From NCBI RefSeq assembly GCF_009932435.1, contig NZ_BJOU01000001.1, positions 1,116,001-1,180,000 of the forward strand: a stretch of 64,000 bases of DNA. The letters run 5' to 3'. Below are positions 11,441 to 20,816 of this stretch, one piece after another. The notes beneath the pieces were generated by a model. That model did no database searches. It was not told the origin of the DNA and worked only from the letters and a program-made list of their open reading frames with translations. A program made the position numbers and the translations under genes. The DNA comes from Gordonia crocea. Lineage in GTDB: Bacteria > Actinomycetota > Actinomycetes > Mycobacteriales > Mycobacteriaceae. The stretch's first letter is position 1. Every line of letters begins with the position of its first letter.

Positions 11441-12358
11441 GTGGCTTTCAAACCCCGCGATCTCTCCGATTCGGTGACCGTGCGCGCCGCGGCGAAGATC
11501 AACCTCCACCTGGGTGTGGGGGCGGCGCGGCCCGACGGCTACCACGAGCTGACCACCGTTTTTCAAGCCGTGTCCCTGTTTGACGAGGTCACCGTGCGAC
11601 CCGCCGGTGCCGTGTCGGTGGTGACGCGCGGGGAGGGCGCCGACCAGGTACCCGACGATCCCGCACAGAACCTCGCGGCGCGTGCCGCGGTCCGCGTCGC
11701 ACCCGATTCACCCGTCGCCATCGAGATCGACAAGGCGATCCCCGTCGCCGGCGGGATGGCCGGCGGCAGCGCGGATGCGGCGGCCGCACTGCTCGCCTGT
11801 TCCCGGCTTTTCGACGTCGGGTGGGGCGGTGAGGAGTTGGTGGCCGCGGCCGCCGATCTCGGGTCGGACGTGCCGTTCGCGCTCCACGGCGGTACCGCGC
11901 TGGGGACCGGGCGCGGCGAGCGCCTCAGCCCGGTGCTGTCGCGCGGCGAGTACCACTGGGTCTTGGCGATCGCGAAAACCGGGCTGTCGACGCCGACGGT
12001 GTTCGCCGAGCTCGACCGGCTGCGCGCCAAGGACGGCGTCGACGACGAGTCGTCACCGCCACCGGACGAACTGTTGCGCGCCCTGGCGTCGGGCGATGTC
12101 GAGCGGGTCGCATCGCTCCTGCACAACGACCTGCAGCCCGCGGCCCTGTCGCTGCAGCCGACGCTGCGCCGCACCTTGCGCGCCGGGGCCGACGCCGGTG
12201 CGTTGGCCGGTGTCGTCTCGGGGTCGGGCCCCACTTGCGCCTTCCTCTGTGGCGACGAGGAGTCGGCGGTGCGGGTGGCTGCCGAGCTGGCCGGCGGTGG
12301 CGTGGCCAAGGCCGTGCGGACCGCGCGCGGCCCGGTTCCCGGTGCCCGGGTGATCTGA
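11441..12358 (+). CDS. ispE: 4-diphosphocytidyl-2-C-methyl-D-erythritol kinase IspE
   Basis: GHMP kinase of the MEP isoprenoid pathway (305 residues) that phosphorylates CDP-ME. It has the substrate lysine region [14 protein letters not shown], the ATP-binding GHMP motif [37 protein letters not shown], and the C-terminal [16 protein letters not shown] 11441 is the start. It is third in the rpfB-ksgA-ispE cluster, an order shared with mycobacteria (Rv1009-1011). TACCCT 8 nt before the start could give it an extra leaderless promoter. Confidence 0.94.
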   Translation: MAFKPRDLSDSVTVRAAAKINLHLGVGAARPDGYHELTTVFQAVSLFDEVTVRPAGAVSVVTRGEGADQVPDDPAQNLAARAAVRVAPDSPVAIEIDKAIPVAGGMAGGSADAAAALLACSRLFDVGWGGEELVAAAADLGSDVPFALHGGTALGTGRGERLSPVLSRGEYHWVLAIAKTGLSTPTVFAELDRLRAKDGVDDESSPPPDELLRALASGDVERVASLLHNDLQPAALSLQPTLRRTLRAGADAGALAGVVSGSGPTCAFLCGDEESAVRVAAELAGGGVAKAVRTARGPVPGARVI

Positions 12359-12393
12359 ACCGGCTCATCGCAAGTGCCGGTGGCCCCGGTCGA

Positions 12394-12399
12394 TAGGCT
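12394..12399 (+). promoter_or_regulatory. Likely leaderless -10 box for the secreted lipase
   Basis: TAGGCT, then 7 nt, then ATG 12407, with no ribosome-binding purines between. Confidence 0.5.
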
Positions 12400-12406
12400 G
12401 GACTCC

Positions 12407-13570
12407 ATGCGTATTGCCACAGTCCTCCTCGGCGCGGCCCTCGCGACCACGGCGTTGCCGACGACGGTGTTGCCGACGACGGTGTTGCCGACGACGGTGT
12501 TGCCGACTGCCGCGGCCGCTCCGGCCACCGGTACAGTCCTCGAGCAGTCGGCGGTACCCGCCGCCGATCTGCCGTCGGGAGCGGTTCGGGGCGTCAAAGT
12601 GCTGTACGCGACGCGCGACGAGAACGGTCGGCCGGCGCGCAGCACCGGCGTCGTCTACTACCCGCGCGGGACCGCCCCCGCGGGCGGCTGGAAGGTCGTG
12701 TCCTGGGCGCACGGGACGAGCGGCATCTCCGCCCCGTGCGCGCCCAGCGGACGGCCCGGGAAATTCCACGACGCGAACCAGCCGACGATTGCCGGTGCGC
12801 TGCGCCGCGGATACGTGGTGACTGCCAGCGACTACATCGGTCTCGGCGGCGGCGGCACAGCCGAGTATCTCGGTGGCCGCTCGGTCGCTTACAACGTGAT
12901 CGACATGGTGCGCGCCGCTCGCGGGATCGATCCGGCGATCGGCCGTCGGTGGGTGTCGCTCGGGCATTCCCAGGGCGGCCACGCCGCGTTGTGGGCCGCC
13001 CGGGTCGCGCCGCGCTACGCACCGGAACTGCCGGTACTCGGGACCGTCGCGTTGGCGCCGGTCAGCCAGATCACGACGATCGTGCCGGCCATGCAGGATC
13101 CCCACGTCCCCGATTTCGGTGCTTTCAACCAGCTCTCGGTGTTCGGGCTCTACGTGCTCAGCGGACTCGACCACGCCCGTCCGGAGGTGCACGCGCAGCG
13201 GTTGCTCACCCCGGCCGGCCGATACTGGTTGGCCCAGGCCCGCACCACGTGTCTCGATGGACTCGGGGCCCGGATGCGGTCGGTCACCCCCGGATCGTTG
13301 TACGCCAGGGCGGCGACCAGTTCGCCGTCGTATATGTCGGCACTGGCCCGATACGGCGATATTCCGGCGACCGGCTTCACCCGGCCGGTTCGGCTGCAGC
13401 AAGGGCTGACCGACTACGTGGTCACGCCGGCCGCCACGGCTGTGCTGGAGGGCCAGTTACGACGCGGCGGTGCCGCGGTCTCGATGGGTGTGTATCCGGG
13501 TGACCACATGGGGGTGACGCGGCAGTCGCTCGCGGACACCATGGCTACCGTCGCGCGGTACTTCCGGTGA
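12407..13570 (+). CDS. Secreted alpha/beta-hydrolase (secretory-lipase type)
   Basis: 387-residue exported esterase or lipase. A signal peptide with four TTxLP units (residues 14-33) ends near PTAAAAPATG. The hydrolase core has SWAHGTSGISAPC, VVTASDYIGLGGG, the nucleophile elbow SLGHSQGGHAALWAA, and a late Asp/His segment (VTPAATAVLEG, YPGDHMGVTRQ). The pattern fits secretory lipases acting on acylglycerols outside the membrane, but the substrate is unknown. ATG 12407 is chosen over an in-frame upstream start at 12374 because the signal peptide begins here. The stop overlaps the next start (GTGA). Confidence 0.8.
   Translation: MRIATVLLGAALATTALPTTVLPTTVLPTTVLPTAAAAPATGTVLEQSAVPAADLPSGAVRGVKVLYATRDENGRPARSTGVVYYPRGTAPAGGWKVVSWAHGTSGISAPCAPSGRPGKFHDANQPTIAGALRRGYVVTASDYIGLGGGGTAEYLGGRSVAYNVIDMVRAARGIDPAIGRRWVSLGHSQGGHAALWAARVAPRYAPELPVLGTVALAPVSQITTIVPAMQDPHVPDFGAFNQLSVFGLYVLSGLDHARPEVHAQRLLTPAGRYWLAQARTTCLDGLGARMRSVTPGSLYARAATSSPSYMSALARYGDIPATGFTRPVRLQQGLTDYVVTPAATAVLEGQLRRGGAAVSMGVYPGDHMGVTRQSLADTMATVARYFR
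12446..12505 (+). repeat. 15-bp tandem repeat in lipase signal-peptide region, 4 units
   Basis: Three perfect copies of ACGACGGTGTTGCCG (12461-12505) follow one degenerate copy (12446-12460). Each adds TTVLP to the hydrophobic part of the signal peptide. The unit is a multiple of three, so slippage would lengthen or shorten the peptide without a frameshift. Confidence 0.9.
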
Positions 13571-15417
13571 CGGCCCCGGCCAACCCGGTCCTGATCAACG
13601 CCGAGAAGATCAGCAAGAGTTTCGGCATCAAACCCTTGCTCGCCGAGGTGAGCGTCGGAGTCCACGCCGGGCAGCGCATCGGTGTCGTCGGGCTCAACGG
13701 CGGCGGGAAGACGACGCTGCTGGAGATCCTTGCCGGTATCACCGAGCCCGACGACGGGCGGGTGTCGCGGGCGAAGTCGGCGCGCGCGGCGACGGTGACC
13801 CAGCGCGGCGAGCTGCCGCCCGAGGCGACGGTCGCGGAGGTCGTCGTCGGGTCGCTGGGGGTTGCCGAGCACGAGTGGGCCGGCGATCCGCGTATCCGTG
13901 ACGTGCTGTCCGGGATCGGTGTCGCCGATTTGCTGGACCGCCGCACCGGTGAATTGTCCGGCGGCCAGCGCCGCCGCGTCGCGCTGGCGGCCGCCTTGGT
14001 GGCCGATGCCAACGTGCTCGTCCTCGACGAGCCCACCAACCACCTCGACATCGAAGGCGTCGAGTGGTTGGCACGGCATCTGGTCTCGCGCGGGGACGCC
14101 GTCGTCGTCGTGACCCACGACCGGTGGTTTCTCGATACCGTCGCTCAGCGCACGTGGGAGGTCCATGGCGGCACCGTGGACGAGTACGACGGCGGGTACA
14201 ACGATTGGGTCTTCGCCCGCGCCGAACGCACCCGGCTGGCCGATGCCGCCGAGGAGCGCCGGCGCAACCTGGCGCGCAAGGAATTGGCCTGGCTGCGGCG
14301 CGGTCCGCCGGCCCGGACGTCGAAGCCGAAGTATCGGATCGAGGCGGCCGAGCGGCTCATCGCCGATGTGCCGCCGCCGCGCGACACCGTCACCCTGTCG
14401 GCCTTCGCCAAACGCCGCCTGGGTCGGGTCGCCATCGAGTTGGAAGACGCCCATCTGAGTACCCCGCCGGCCGCGGACGGATCGTCGACGGTCCTCCTTG
14501 ACGGATTGACCTGGCGACTGGCGCCGGGGGAGCGGATCGGCCTGGTCGGCGTCAACGGTTCCGGCAAGACCACGCTGCTGCGCGCGTTGGCCGGCGAGGT
14601 CCCGGTGGCACCCGGTCGGCGGATCGAGGGCAAGACGGTGTCCATCGGATGGCTCCGCCAGGAACTCGACGATCTCGATCCGGATCAGCGGGTCCTCGAC
14701 GCGGTCGAGGAGGTGGCCACGCGGATGATGGTCGGCGACAAGGAGTTGTCCGCGAGTCAACTGGCCGAGCGCTTGGGCTTCTCGCCGGCGCGGCAGCGGA
14801 CACCGGTCGGGGACCTGTCCGGCGGCGAGCGACGGCGCCTGCAGCTGACCCGGGTGCTGATGGCCGAGCCGAATGTCCTGTTGCTCGACGAGCCGACCAA
14901 CGACCTCGACATCGACACCCTGCAGCAGGTGGAGGACCTCCTCGACGGGTGGGCGGGTACGCTCGTGGTGATCAGCCACGACCGCTACCTGATCGAGCGG
15001 ATCTGCGACTCGACGTGGGCGTTATTCGGCGACGGGAAGTTGACGAACCTTCCGCGCGGCATCGAGCAGTACCTCCAGCAGCGCCAAGAGCTGATCGCCG
15101 GTGCCGGCCCGACGGCTGCGGCGTCGGCGAAGGCGCCAGCGACAGCGGCGGTTAAGGCAGCGGCTAAGGCGGGGGCACAGCCGAAGACCTCGTCGGCTGA
15201 GCATCGGGAGGCGCGCAAGGCGATGGGCCGTCTCGAGCGCCAGATCGACAAGCTCGCTGCACGGGAGGCGCAGTTGCACGCCGATCTGGTTGACGCCGCC
15301 ACCGATCCGGCGCGTCTGGTGGAGCTCGACGCCGAACTCAAGCGAGTTGTTGCCGAGAAAGACCAGGCCGAGGCCGAGTGGCTGGCCGCGGCCGAGGCCG
15401 TCGAAGACCTGGGCTGA
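13567..15417 (+). CDS. ABC-F ATPase, Uup-like with C-terminal coiled coil
   Basis: 616-residue soluble protein with two ABC ATPase domains and no membrane segment. Domain 1 has Walker A GLNGGGKTTLL, signature LSGGQRRRVALA and Walker B VLVLDEPTNHLD. Domain 2 has GVNGSGKTTLL, LSGGERRRLQLT and LLLDEPTNDLD. An Ala-rich linker (about residues 515-545) leads to a charged coiled-coil C-terminal domain like that of Uup, which binds nucleic acid in that family. ABC-F proteins act on ribosomes rather than in transport. Start GTG 13567 overlaps the lipase stop by 4 nt. It is convergent with the DUF222 gene. Confidence 0.9.
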   Translation: MTAPANPVLINAEKISKSFGIKPLLAEVSVGVHAGQRIGVVGLNGGGKTTLLEILAGITEPDDGRVSRAKSARAATVTQRGELPPEATVAEVVVGSLGVAEHEWAGDPRIRDVLSGIGVADLLDRRTGELSGGQRRRVALAAALVADANVLVLDEPTNHLDIEGVEWLARHLVSRGDAVVVVTHDRWFLDTVAQRTWEVHGGTVDEYDGGYNDWVFARAERTRLADAAEERRRNLARKELAWLRRGPPARTSKPKYRIEAAERLIADVPPPRDTVTLSAFAKRRLGRVAIELEDAHLSTPPAADGSSTVLLDGLTWRLAPGERIGLVGVNGSGKTTLLRALAGEVPVAPGRRIEGKTVSIGWLRQELDDLDPDQRVLDAVEEVATRMMVGDKELSASQLAERLGFSPARQRTPVGDLSGGERRRLQLTRVLMAEPNVLLLDEPTNDLDIDTLQQVEDLLDGWAGTLVVISHDRYLIERICDSTWALFGDGKLTNLPRGIEQYLQQRQELIAGAGPTAAASAKAPATAAVKAAAKAGAQPKTSSAEHREARKAMGRLERQIDKLAAREAQLHADLVDAATDPARLVELDAELKRVVAEKDQAEAEWLAAAEAVEDLG

Positions 15418-15518
15418 GGGGCCGGTATGAAGTTCTCAAGGTACGTGTGTGGCCCGGGGGCCGAAGGTGCTGCGCTGGTTTGAAATCGCTGGGTCGAGAT
15501 GTCAGGCCGCGGCCGGGG

Positions 15519-16844
15519 TTAGGCGGCGGCGTGGTTGGCGAGGGTGAGGGTGCGTCGGTTGTGGCAGCGGATCCAGTCACCTCCTTCGGGACTCTGGAAC
15601 CAGGGGTGGCCGTCGAAGCCGATTTGGATGTTCCAGCCTTTGCCGTGGATGTAGGTGTGGTGGTGCAGCGAGCACAGCAGGACGGTGTTTTTGAGGTTTG
15701 TCTCGCCGCCGTCGGCCCAGTGCTGAATATGGTGGCCTTCACAGCAGGCTGGTGGTCTGCCGCAGCCGGGGAATTGGCATCCGCCGTCGCGTGCTTCTAA
15801 CGCGCGGCGGAGGGTGCCGGTGACGAATCGTTGGGTGCGTTTGGCATCTAACGGCACCGAGTCCGCAGTGATCAGCGCGGCGACTTCAGCACTGCCGCAG
15901 GCGATTTCCCGTGCGGTGTCCGCTGATACCGATCCGGTGAATCCCAGCCGTGCGGCGTGAGCCTCGCCTAGAGGGCTGTCGGGTACCAGGACAGGCAAGG
16001 GCGCGGTCATGGTGATGTGCGGGACGATTCCGCCCACCGTCGGGCGATTCCGTGATGCCAGGTAGCTGCTGATCACGCTGACCAGGGCGTCGGCGGTGCG
16101 TTGGGCCCGGGGACGCGGATCGGGGGAGCCGTCGGGTGCCGGGATGGGCTTCGCCAGGGCATCCAGGGCGGTGTGGAGTTTCTCGCCGGACAGCTGATCC
16201 AGATCAGCTTCGAGGGCCACACGCCCTTCATCAGTCCGGCTGATCGTTGCTTGGTTCAACGACGGATTGTCTGCCGGTGGGGTGGAGGGCGGATCCAGCG
16301 GCGCCAACTCGTGGCCCAGTTCGCGGGCTTTCTCGATGACTTGGGCGGGCTGATCAATCCGCGCATGTGCCAACAGTGTGGTGGCGGTCTTCTCCCGTAC
16401 CTCGTCGAAACCGGTTGGGCCGATGCGGGTGGCGATGTGGTCGAGACCGCGGATCACCGCATCCGCATGCTCGACGGTGAGGTCGCCGTCGCGGACGTCA
16501 CGCACCACGTTCGGCAGATCATCCAGATGCTGGGCCAACCGGGCCACCCGGTTGACGGTGGACGGTGCCAACGGCAATTCCCGCAACAGGTCCCGGCCGT
16601 TCTTCAACCGGTGCCGTACCGGGATGCCGATGGCCTCGGCGCGAGCTGTCGCGGCGGCCAAGAGATAGGAGGCGATGTTGCCCATCCGGACCGCGGTGAC
16701 CATCACCCCCAACACGGCCTTGTCGTCGACGATCTCTTCCGCTGACGCCAACAAGGCACCCAGGCCGGCCCCGGATGCGACCGCAGTCGGCGCCAAATCA
16801 TCGGCCAGTTCGGTGACGAATGTGGCGAGTTCGTCGTGGTTCAT
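15519..16844 (-). CDS. DUF222 / HNH endonuclease (13E12 repeat family)
   Basis: 441-residue protein of the actinobacterial 13E12 family. A helical DUF222 region fills about residues 1-330, and a C-terminal HNH nuclease has paired cysteines and histidines (CQFPGCGRPPACCEGHHIQH, then NTVLLCSLHHHTYIHGKGW). The HNH residues look intact. These genes occur in many copies in this order and are thought to be mobile or SOS-linked; the target is unknown. ATG 16844 is preferred over an in-frame upstream start at 16883 because a G-rich ribosome site lies 6 nt before it. I found no LexA box upstream. Confidence 0.85.
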   Translation of the reverse strand: MNHDELATFVTELADDLAPTAVASGAGLGALLASAEEIVDDKAVLGVMVTAVRMGNIASYLLAAATARAEAIGIPVRHRLKNGRDLLRELPLAPSTVNRVARLAQHLDDLPNVVRDVRDGDLTVEHADAVIRGLDHIATRIGPTGFDEVREKTATTLLAHARIDQPAQVIEKARELGHELAPLDPPSTPPADNPSLNQATISRTDEGRVALEADLDQLSGEKLHTALDALAKPIPAPDGSPDPRPRAQRTADALVSVISSYLASRNRPTVGGIVPHITMTAPLPVLVPDSPLGEAHAARLGFTGSVSADTAREIACGSAEVAALITADSVPLDAKRTQRFVTGTLRRALEARDGGCQFPGCGRPPACCEGHHIQHWADGGETNLKNTVLLCSLHHHTYIHGKGWNIQIGFDGHPWFQSPEGGDWIRCHNRRTLTLANHAAA

Positions 16845-16980
16845 GTGGCCCCCCCAGATCCAGGTTCGCATCGTGTGGTGCAAACTCGGATTAGAAACTG
16901 TGTACTGATGTCCTTCTATTTACACCTACACTAGATCAGGGGTCTGACAACCGCGGATTGGCAGTTTGACCTGCAGATAT

Positions 16981-16999
16981 GACGAGGCGGGGCCTCGTC
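16981..16999 (-). terminator. Hairpin after the aldo/keto reductase gene
   Basis: GACGAGGC (16981-16988) pairs with GCCTCGTC (16992-16999) around a 3-nt loop, 13 nt past the reductase stop. It is strong but has no U-run, as is usual in actinobacteria. The rest of the 168-nt gap to the DUF222 start is AT-richer and has no recognised site. Confidence 0.55.
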
Positions 17000-17012
17000 G
17001 GAAGAAGTGCGG

Positions 17013-17852
17013 TCAGACCTCTTCGTTGGGCACCCAGTCGAACGTCGCCGGGTCCGGGCCGATCCGGCGACCTTGGTCGAGCGCGTCGATCGCGGCGATA
17101 TCGTCGGCACCCAGCTTCAGGTCTTGTGCGGCGAAGTTCTCCCGGATTCGGGCCGCACTCGACGCCTTGGGGAAGACGATGTCGCCGCGGTGCAGGTGCC
17201 AGGCGAGCACCACCGCAGACACCGGCCGGTCGAGCCGTTCCGCGATGGCTGCGAGCGCCGGATCGTCGAAGACCTGTCCCTGCGCGAGGGGCGACCACGC
17301 CTCGGTGGCGATTCCGAGGTCGGCGTCGACCGACCGCAACGCGGTCTGCGAGAGGTAGGGATGGACCTCGATCTGGTTCACGACCGGCACGATCGACGCG
17401 GAAGCGACCACCCGGCGCAGGTTCTCCTCGGTGAAACTGGAAACCCCGATCGACCGGGCCTTCCCGGTGCCGCGGATCTCTTCGAGGGCATGCCAGGTGT
17501 CGACGTAGTCGATGTCGATCATCGGTAGCGGCCAGTGGATGAGGAAGAGGTCGACGTAGTCGAGCCCGAGGCGCTCCAGGGAGTCGTCGATCGAGGCGAT
17601 CGCCCGGTCGGGGGCGTGATTGTTGTTGTTCAGCTTGGTGGTGATGTAGATGTCCTCGCGGGCCAATCCGCTCGTTGCGATGGCCCGGCCGACGCCGGAC
17701 TCGTTGCCGTACATCTGGGCCGTGTCGATGTGGCGGTAGCCCGCTTCGAAGGCCTCGGCCACCCGGGGGGTTGCCTCGGCGTCGGGGATCTGCCAGGTGC
17801 CGAATCCGAACTGGGGGATGGACGTGCCGTCGTTCAGGGTGATCGTGGTCAT
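17013..17852 (-). CDS. Aldo/keto reductase
   Basis: 279-residue NADPH-dependent carbonyl reductase of the AKR (2,5-diketo-gluconate-reductase-like) group. The barrel shows GFGTWQIPD, the catalytic Asp and Tyr in YRHIDTAQMYGNE, the Lys in YITTKLNNNN, the His in FLIHWPLP, SIGVSSFTEENL and NQIEVHPYLSQ, and a C-terminal cofactor region (FPKASSAARIRENF). KLNNNN is an unusual run next to the catalytic lysine. ATG 17852 overlaps the stop of the upstream ABC-F gene (ATGA), so the two are coupled, though no functional link is evident. Confidence 0.9.
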   Translation of the reverse strand: MTTITLNDGTSIPQFGFGTWQIPDAEATPRVAEAFEAGYRHIDTAQMYGNESGVGRAIATSGLAREDIYITTKLNNNNHAPDRAIASIDDSLERLGLDYVDLFLIHWPLPMIDIDYVDTWHALEEIRGTGKARSIGVSSFTEENLRRVVASASIVPVVNQIEVHPYLSQTALRSVDADLGIATEAWSPLAQGQVFDDPALAAIAERLDRPVSAVVLAWHLHRGDIVFPKASSAARIRENFAAQDLKLGADDIAAIDALDQGRRIGPDPATFDWVPNEEV

Positions 17853-19441
17853 TTGGCCAACGGTACGCGCCGGTCCACCCCGACGCGGTCGAGGAATCCT
17901 TCGTCGTGGGAGACCAGCAACAGGGCGCCGCGCCACTGCGCCAAGGCATCGGCCAGCACCTCGACGGTGTCGATGTCGAGGTTGTTGGTGGGCTCGTCGA
18001 GGATCAGCAGCATCGGCGGCGGATCGGCGACGAGGCCGATGGCCAGCGCGGCCCGCAAGCGTTGCCCGCCCGAGAGCGTGTGGATCGGTTGGGCGCCCGC
18101 GTCGCCCCGCAGGCCCAAGCGGGCGAGGGAGGCGTGGAGTGCCTCCGCGGAGGCCTCGGGTACCGCGTCCCGTGCCGCGCCGGCCACCGTTTCCTGTTCG
18201 TCGGGGAAGCTGATCGTTTGGGGCACATAGCAGTACGGGACCGCGATGGCAGCGGACGCGACCAGGTCGCGCAGCATCGTCGACTTTCCCGAGCCGTTGG
18301 GTCCGGTGATCGCGACCCGTTCGGGTCCGTCCATCCGCAGCCGGTCGTCGATGACGACTTGGCGCCGGGCGGGCACCTCGACCGGCGGCAGCGAGATCAC
18401 GGCGTGCCGGTCCTTGCGGATGGCATCGCCGGCGTGGGCGAGCCGTTCCTTGGCCGCCCCGAAGTCGTCGCGGTGGGCGTTCGCGAGCTTTCCGGCCGAC
18501 ACCTGGGCGGCATTGCGGCGCAGACCGCCGACGATTTTCGGGACCCGCTTCTCCTCCTGCGCCTTGCGCGCCGTGCGGGCGCGGTGGGCCAGTTTGGTTT
18601 GGGCCTGGGCGAGTTCGCGCTGCTGCTTGGCCAGATCGCCGCTGGCGTTGGCGACGGCGGCTTCGGCCGCCTCCTGCTCGGCGTCGATGGCCTCGCGGTA
18701 ATGCGAGTAGGGGCCGCCGAAGGCGCGCAGCTGCACCGGGGCGCCGGGCCGCGGCCGGTACAACTCCATGGTGGTGTCGACCAACTCCAGCAGTTCCAGG
18801 TCGTGGCTGATGACGACGGCACAGCGGCCCGACGTTCCGGCGAAGCCGCCGAGGGCTTCGAACAGCAGGCCGCGGGCCCGACGGTCCAGGTTGTTGGTCG
18901 GTTCGTCGAGCAGCAACACCGACGGGCGCTGTCGCAGACACCCGGCGAGGGCGACGAGGGTGCCCTCGCCGCCGGACAATTCGGCGATCGGGCGGTCCAA
19001 CGCCACGTCGGGCAGGCCGAGCGCGTCGAGTTCGGCTCGGGCGCGTTCGGCGATGTCCCAGTCGTCACCGACCGCGTCGAAGTCGGCCGCGGCGACCGAC
19101 CCGCCTTCGATCCGCGCCAATGCCGCCAGCGTCGCGCTGATGCCCATCAGGTCGGCGACCCTCGCCGAGGGATCGGCCGCGGGGGTCTGGTCGAGTCGCG
19201 CGACGGTCCCGACGGTGCTGATCGAACCGGCGGTCGGACGCAGGTCGCCGGTGATCAGCCGCAGCAGCGTCGTCTTGCCGACGCCGTTGGCGCCGACGAG
19301 CGAACTCAGGCCGGTGGGGATGGTTGCGGTCAGGCCGGTGAAGACGGGGGAGCCGTCCGGCCAGGCGAAGTCCACGCCGGAGGCGGTGACCCCCGCGATC
19401 GGCTGGGCGGCGGAGGAGGGAGGAGTGGGGGGAATAGACAT
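17849..19441 (-). CDS. ABC-F ATPase (ribosome-associated or resistance type)
   Basis: 530-residue protein with two ABC ATPase domains and no membrane helices. Domain 1 has GANGVGKTTLL, LSGGEGTLVALA and VLLLDEPTNNLD. Domain 2 has GPNGSGKSTML, LSGGQRLRAALA and LLILDEPTNNLD. A charged linker of about 80 residues (AEAAVANASGDLAKQQREL and on) is the tRNA-facing part in ABC-F proteins. It lacks the C-terminal coiled coil of the other ABC-F here. It resembles Rv1473-like proteins suspected in macrolide tolerance, but sequence alone does not show resistance. ATG 19441 is the first start that fits the domain. Upstream in-frame codons would run into the promoter of the divergent hydrolase. Confidence 0.88.
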   Translation of the reverse strand: MSIPPTPPSSAAQPIAGVTASGVDFAWPDGSPVFTGLTATIPTGLSSLVGANGVGKTTLLRLITGDLRPTAGSISTVGTVARLDQTPAADPSARVADLMGISATLAALARIEGGSVAAADFDAVGDDWDIAERARAELDALGLPDVALDRPIAELSGGEGTLVALAGCLRQRPSVLLLDEPTNNLDRRARGLLFEALGGFAGTSGRCAVVISHDLELLELVDTTMELYRPRPGAPVQLRAFGGPYSHYREAIDAEQEAAEAAVANASGDLAKQQRELAQAQTKLAHRARTARKAQEEKRVPKIVGGLRRNAAQVSAGKLANAHRDDFGAAKERLAHAGDAIRKDRHAVISLPPVEVPARRQVVIDDRLRMDGPERVAITGPNGSGKSTMLRDLVASAAIAVPYCYVPQTISFPDEQETVAGAARDAVPEASAEALHASLARLGLRGDAGAQPIHTLSGGQRLRAALAIGLVADPPPMLLILDEPTNNLDIDTVEVLADALAQWRGALLLVSHDEGFLDRVGVDRRVPLAK

Positions 19442-19515
19442 CGGTGCCGACCAGGCTAGGTGGTCTCGAGGCGGCCGTACAGCGAATATTGCCGGGTGCA
19501 CCAGACAAGGTTTCA

Positions 19516-19532
19516 GTGCACAGATGTACACT
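19516..19532 (+). promoter_or_regulatory. Leaderless -10 box overlapped by imperfect inverted repeat
   Basis: TACACT (19527-19532) lies 6 nt before ATG 19539. GTGCACA and TGTACAC (19516-19522 and 19525-19531) form an inverted repeat with one mismatched pair, covering the -10 box. It could be an operator, but the regulator is unknown. Confidence 0.4.
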
Positions 19533-19538
19533 CGAACC

Positions 19539-20816
19539 ATGACGACGTTAGACCGGCGCACCGAGGTGCGCGCCTTGTCCGAACTCGGGCTGACCGAACT
19601 CGGCAAGGCCTCCGCGGGGATCCACGACACCCACCGAGCCGTCTCCGACCGGATCTTCGCCGCGGTGCGGTGGGGTGTGGGCCCGGTATCGGCCCCGGTC
19701 AAGGCCGTGCACGACGTCATCACCGACAGCGTCTACCGGATCGTCGGCGAGTCGATGACGATCGCCGGTTCGGTCGGCGGACGGGTCGGCGACTTGCCGC
19801 TGCAGCGCCCGCCGTCGACGACCAAGACCGGCGCCGCGATCATCGCCGCCGTGAACGGGGTGATCGGCGACGAACTCGACGCGCGCCAGTCACCCCTCGC
19901 CGAGGCGATGTCCCTCCGCGTCGACGGGGTGGCGGTCGAGCCGACTGCCGACGCGCTGGCGCGGGCCTACCCGGGGGCCACCGGGCGGATCGTCGTGGCC
20001 GTGCACGGGCTGGTCGAGACCGAATACTCCTGGGCGATCGGCGAATCCGAACCCTACGGGCCACGGCTCGCACGCGAGGGCGTCACCACCGTCTTCCTGC
20101 GCTACAACACCGGCCGCCACATCTCCACGAACGGCCGCGACCTCGCCGAACTCCTCGACGAGGTGGTGCGCCGCTGGCCGGTGCCGGTGGAGTCGATCGG
20201 CCTGCTCGGCCATTCGATGGGCGGGCTGGTGGCGCGCAGCGCCGCCCACTACGGCCGGGCCGCCGGCCACAGCTGGGTCCACATGGTGACCGCCAGCGTC
20301 AGCCTCGGGACACCGCACCTCGGCGCCCCGCTCGAAGGAATCGCCCACCACGGCAGCGCGGCCCTCATGCGGCTGCCGGAGACCAGGGCCTTCGGCAGGC
20401 TGTTGCGCCGTCGCAGCGGCGGAATCCGGGATCTGCGCGGCGGGTCGATCGTCGACGAGGACTGGACTGGGCGGGACCCCGACGACCTGGCGCGCGCCGT
20501 CGCCGCCGAGGTCGAGCTACTCCCGGGCGCCGAGCACTACTTCGTCTCCGCGACCGTCACCGCGAACCCGCGAAACCCGTTGTCGCGCATCATCGGCGAC
20601 GGGCTGGTGCTGCACCACAGTGCGAGCGGCGACACCGTCACCCGTCGTATCGGCTTCGCGCCCGCCAACGGGCTGCACCTGGGCAAGTCGCACCATTTCA
20701 CCCTGCTCAACGACGAGCGGGTGGCCGACAAACTCGTCGACTGGTTCGGACCGGACGAGGCGCCGACGGCCTCGGATCAACCGCCGAACAGCAGCCACAG
20801 CCCGGTGAAGGTGTAG
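19539..20816 (+). CDS. Alpha/beta-hydrolase (lipase/esterase)
   Basis: 425-residue hydrolase without a signal peptide. A helical N-terminal 140 residues precede the core. The core shows VVAVHGLVETEYSW (oxyanion region), VFLRYNTGRHIS, the nucleophile elbow LLGHSMGGLVARSA, and a C-terminal His in GKSHHFTLLNDERV. It resembles PGAP1/lipase-like esterases acting on membrane lipids; the substrate is not inferable. The start may be ATG 19539 or ATG 19524; the -10 spacing favours 19539. Its 3' end overlaps the convergent membrane-protein gene by 40 nt. Confidence 0.75.
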   Translation: MTTLDRRTEVRALSELGLTELGKASAGIHDTHRAVSDRIFAAVRWGVGPVSAPVKAVHDVITDSVYRIVGESMTIAGSVGGRVGDLPLQRPPSTTKTGAAIIAAVNGVIGDELDARQSPLAEAMSLRVDGVAVEPTADALARAYPGATGRIVVAVHGLVETEYSWAIGESEPYGPRLAREGVTTVFLRYNTGRHISTNGRDLAELLDEVVRRWPVPVESIGLLGHSMGGLVARSAAHYGRAAGHSWVHMVTASVSLGTPHLGAPLEGIAHHGSAALMRLPETRAFGRLLRRRSGGIRDLRGGSIVDEDWTGRDPDDLARAVAAEVELLPGAEHYFVSATVTANPRNPLSRIIGDGLVLHHSASGDTVTRRIGFAPANGLHLGKSHHFTLLNDERVADKLVDWFGPDEAPTASDQPPNSSHSPVKV

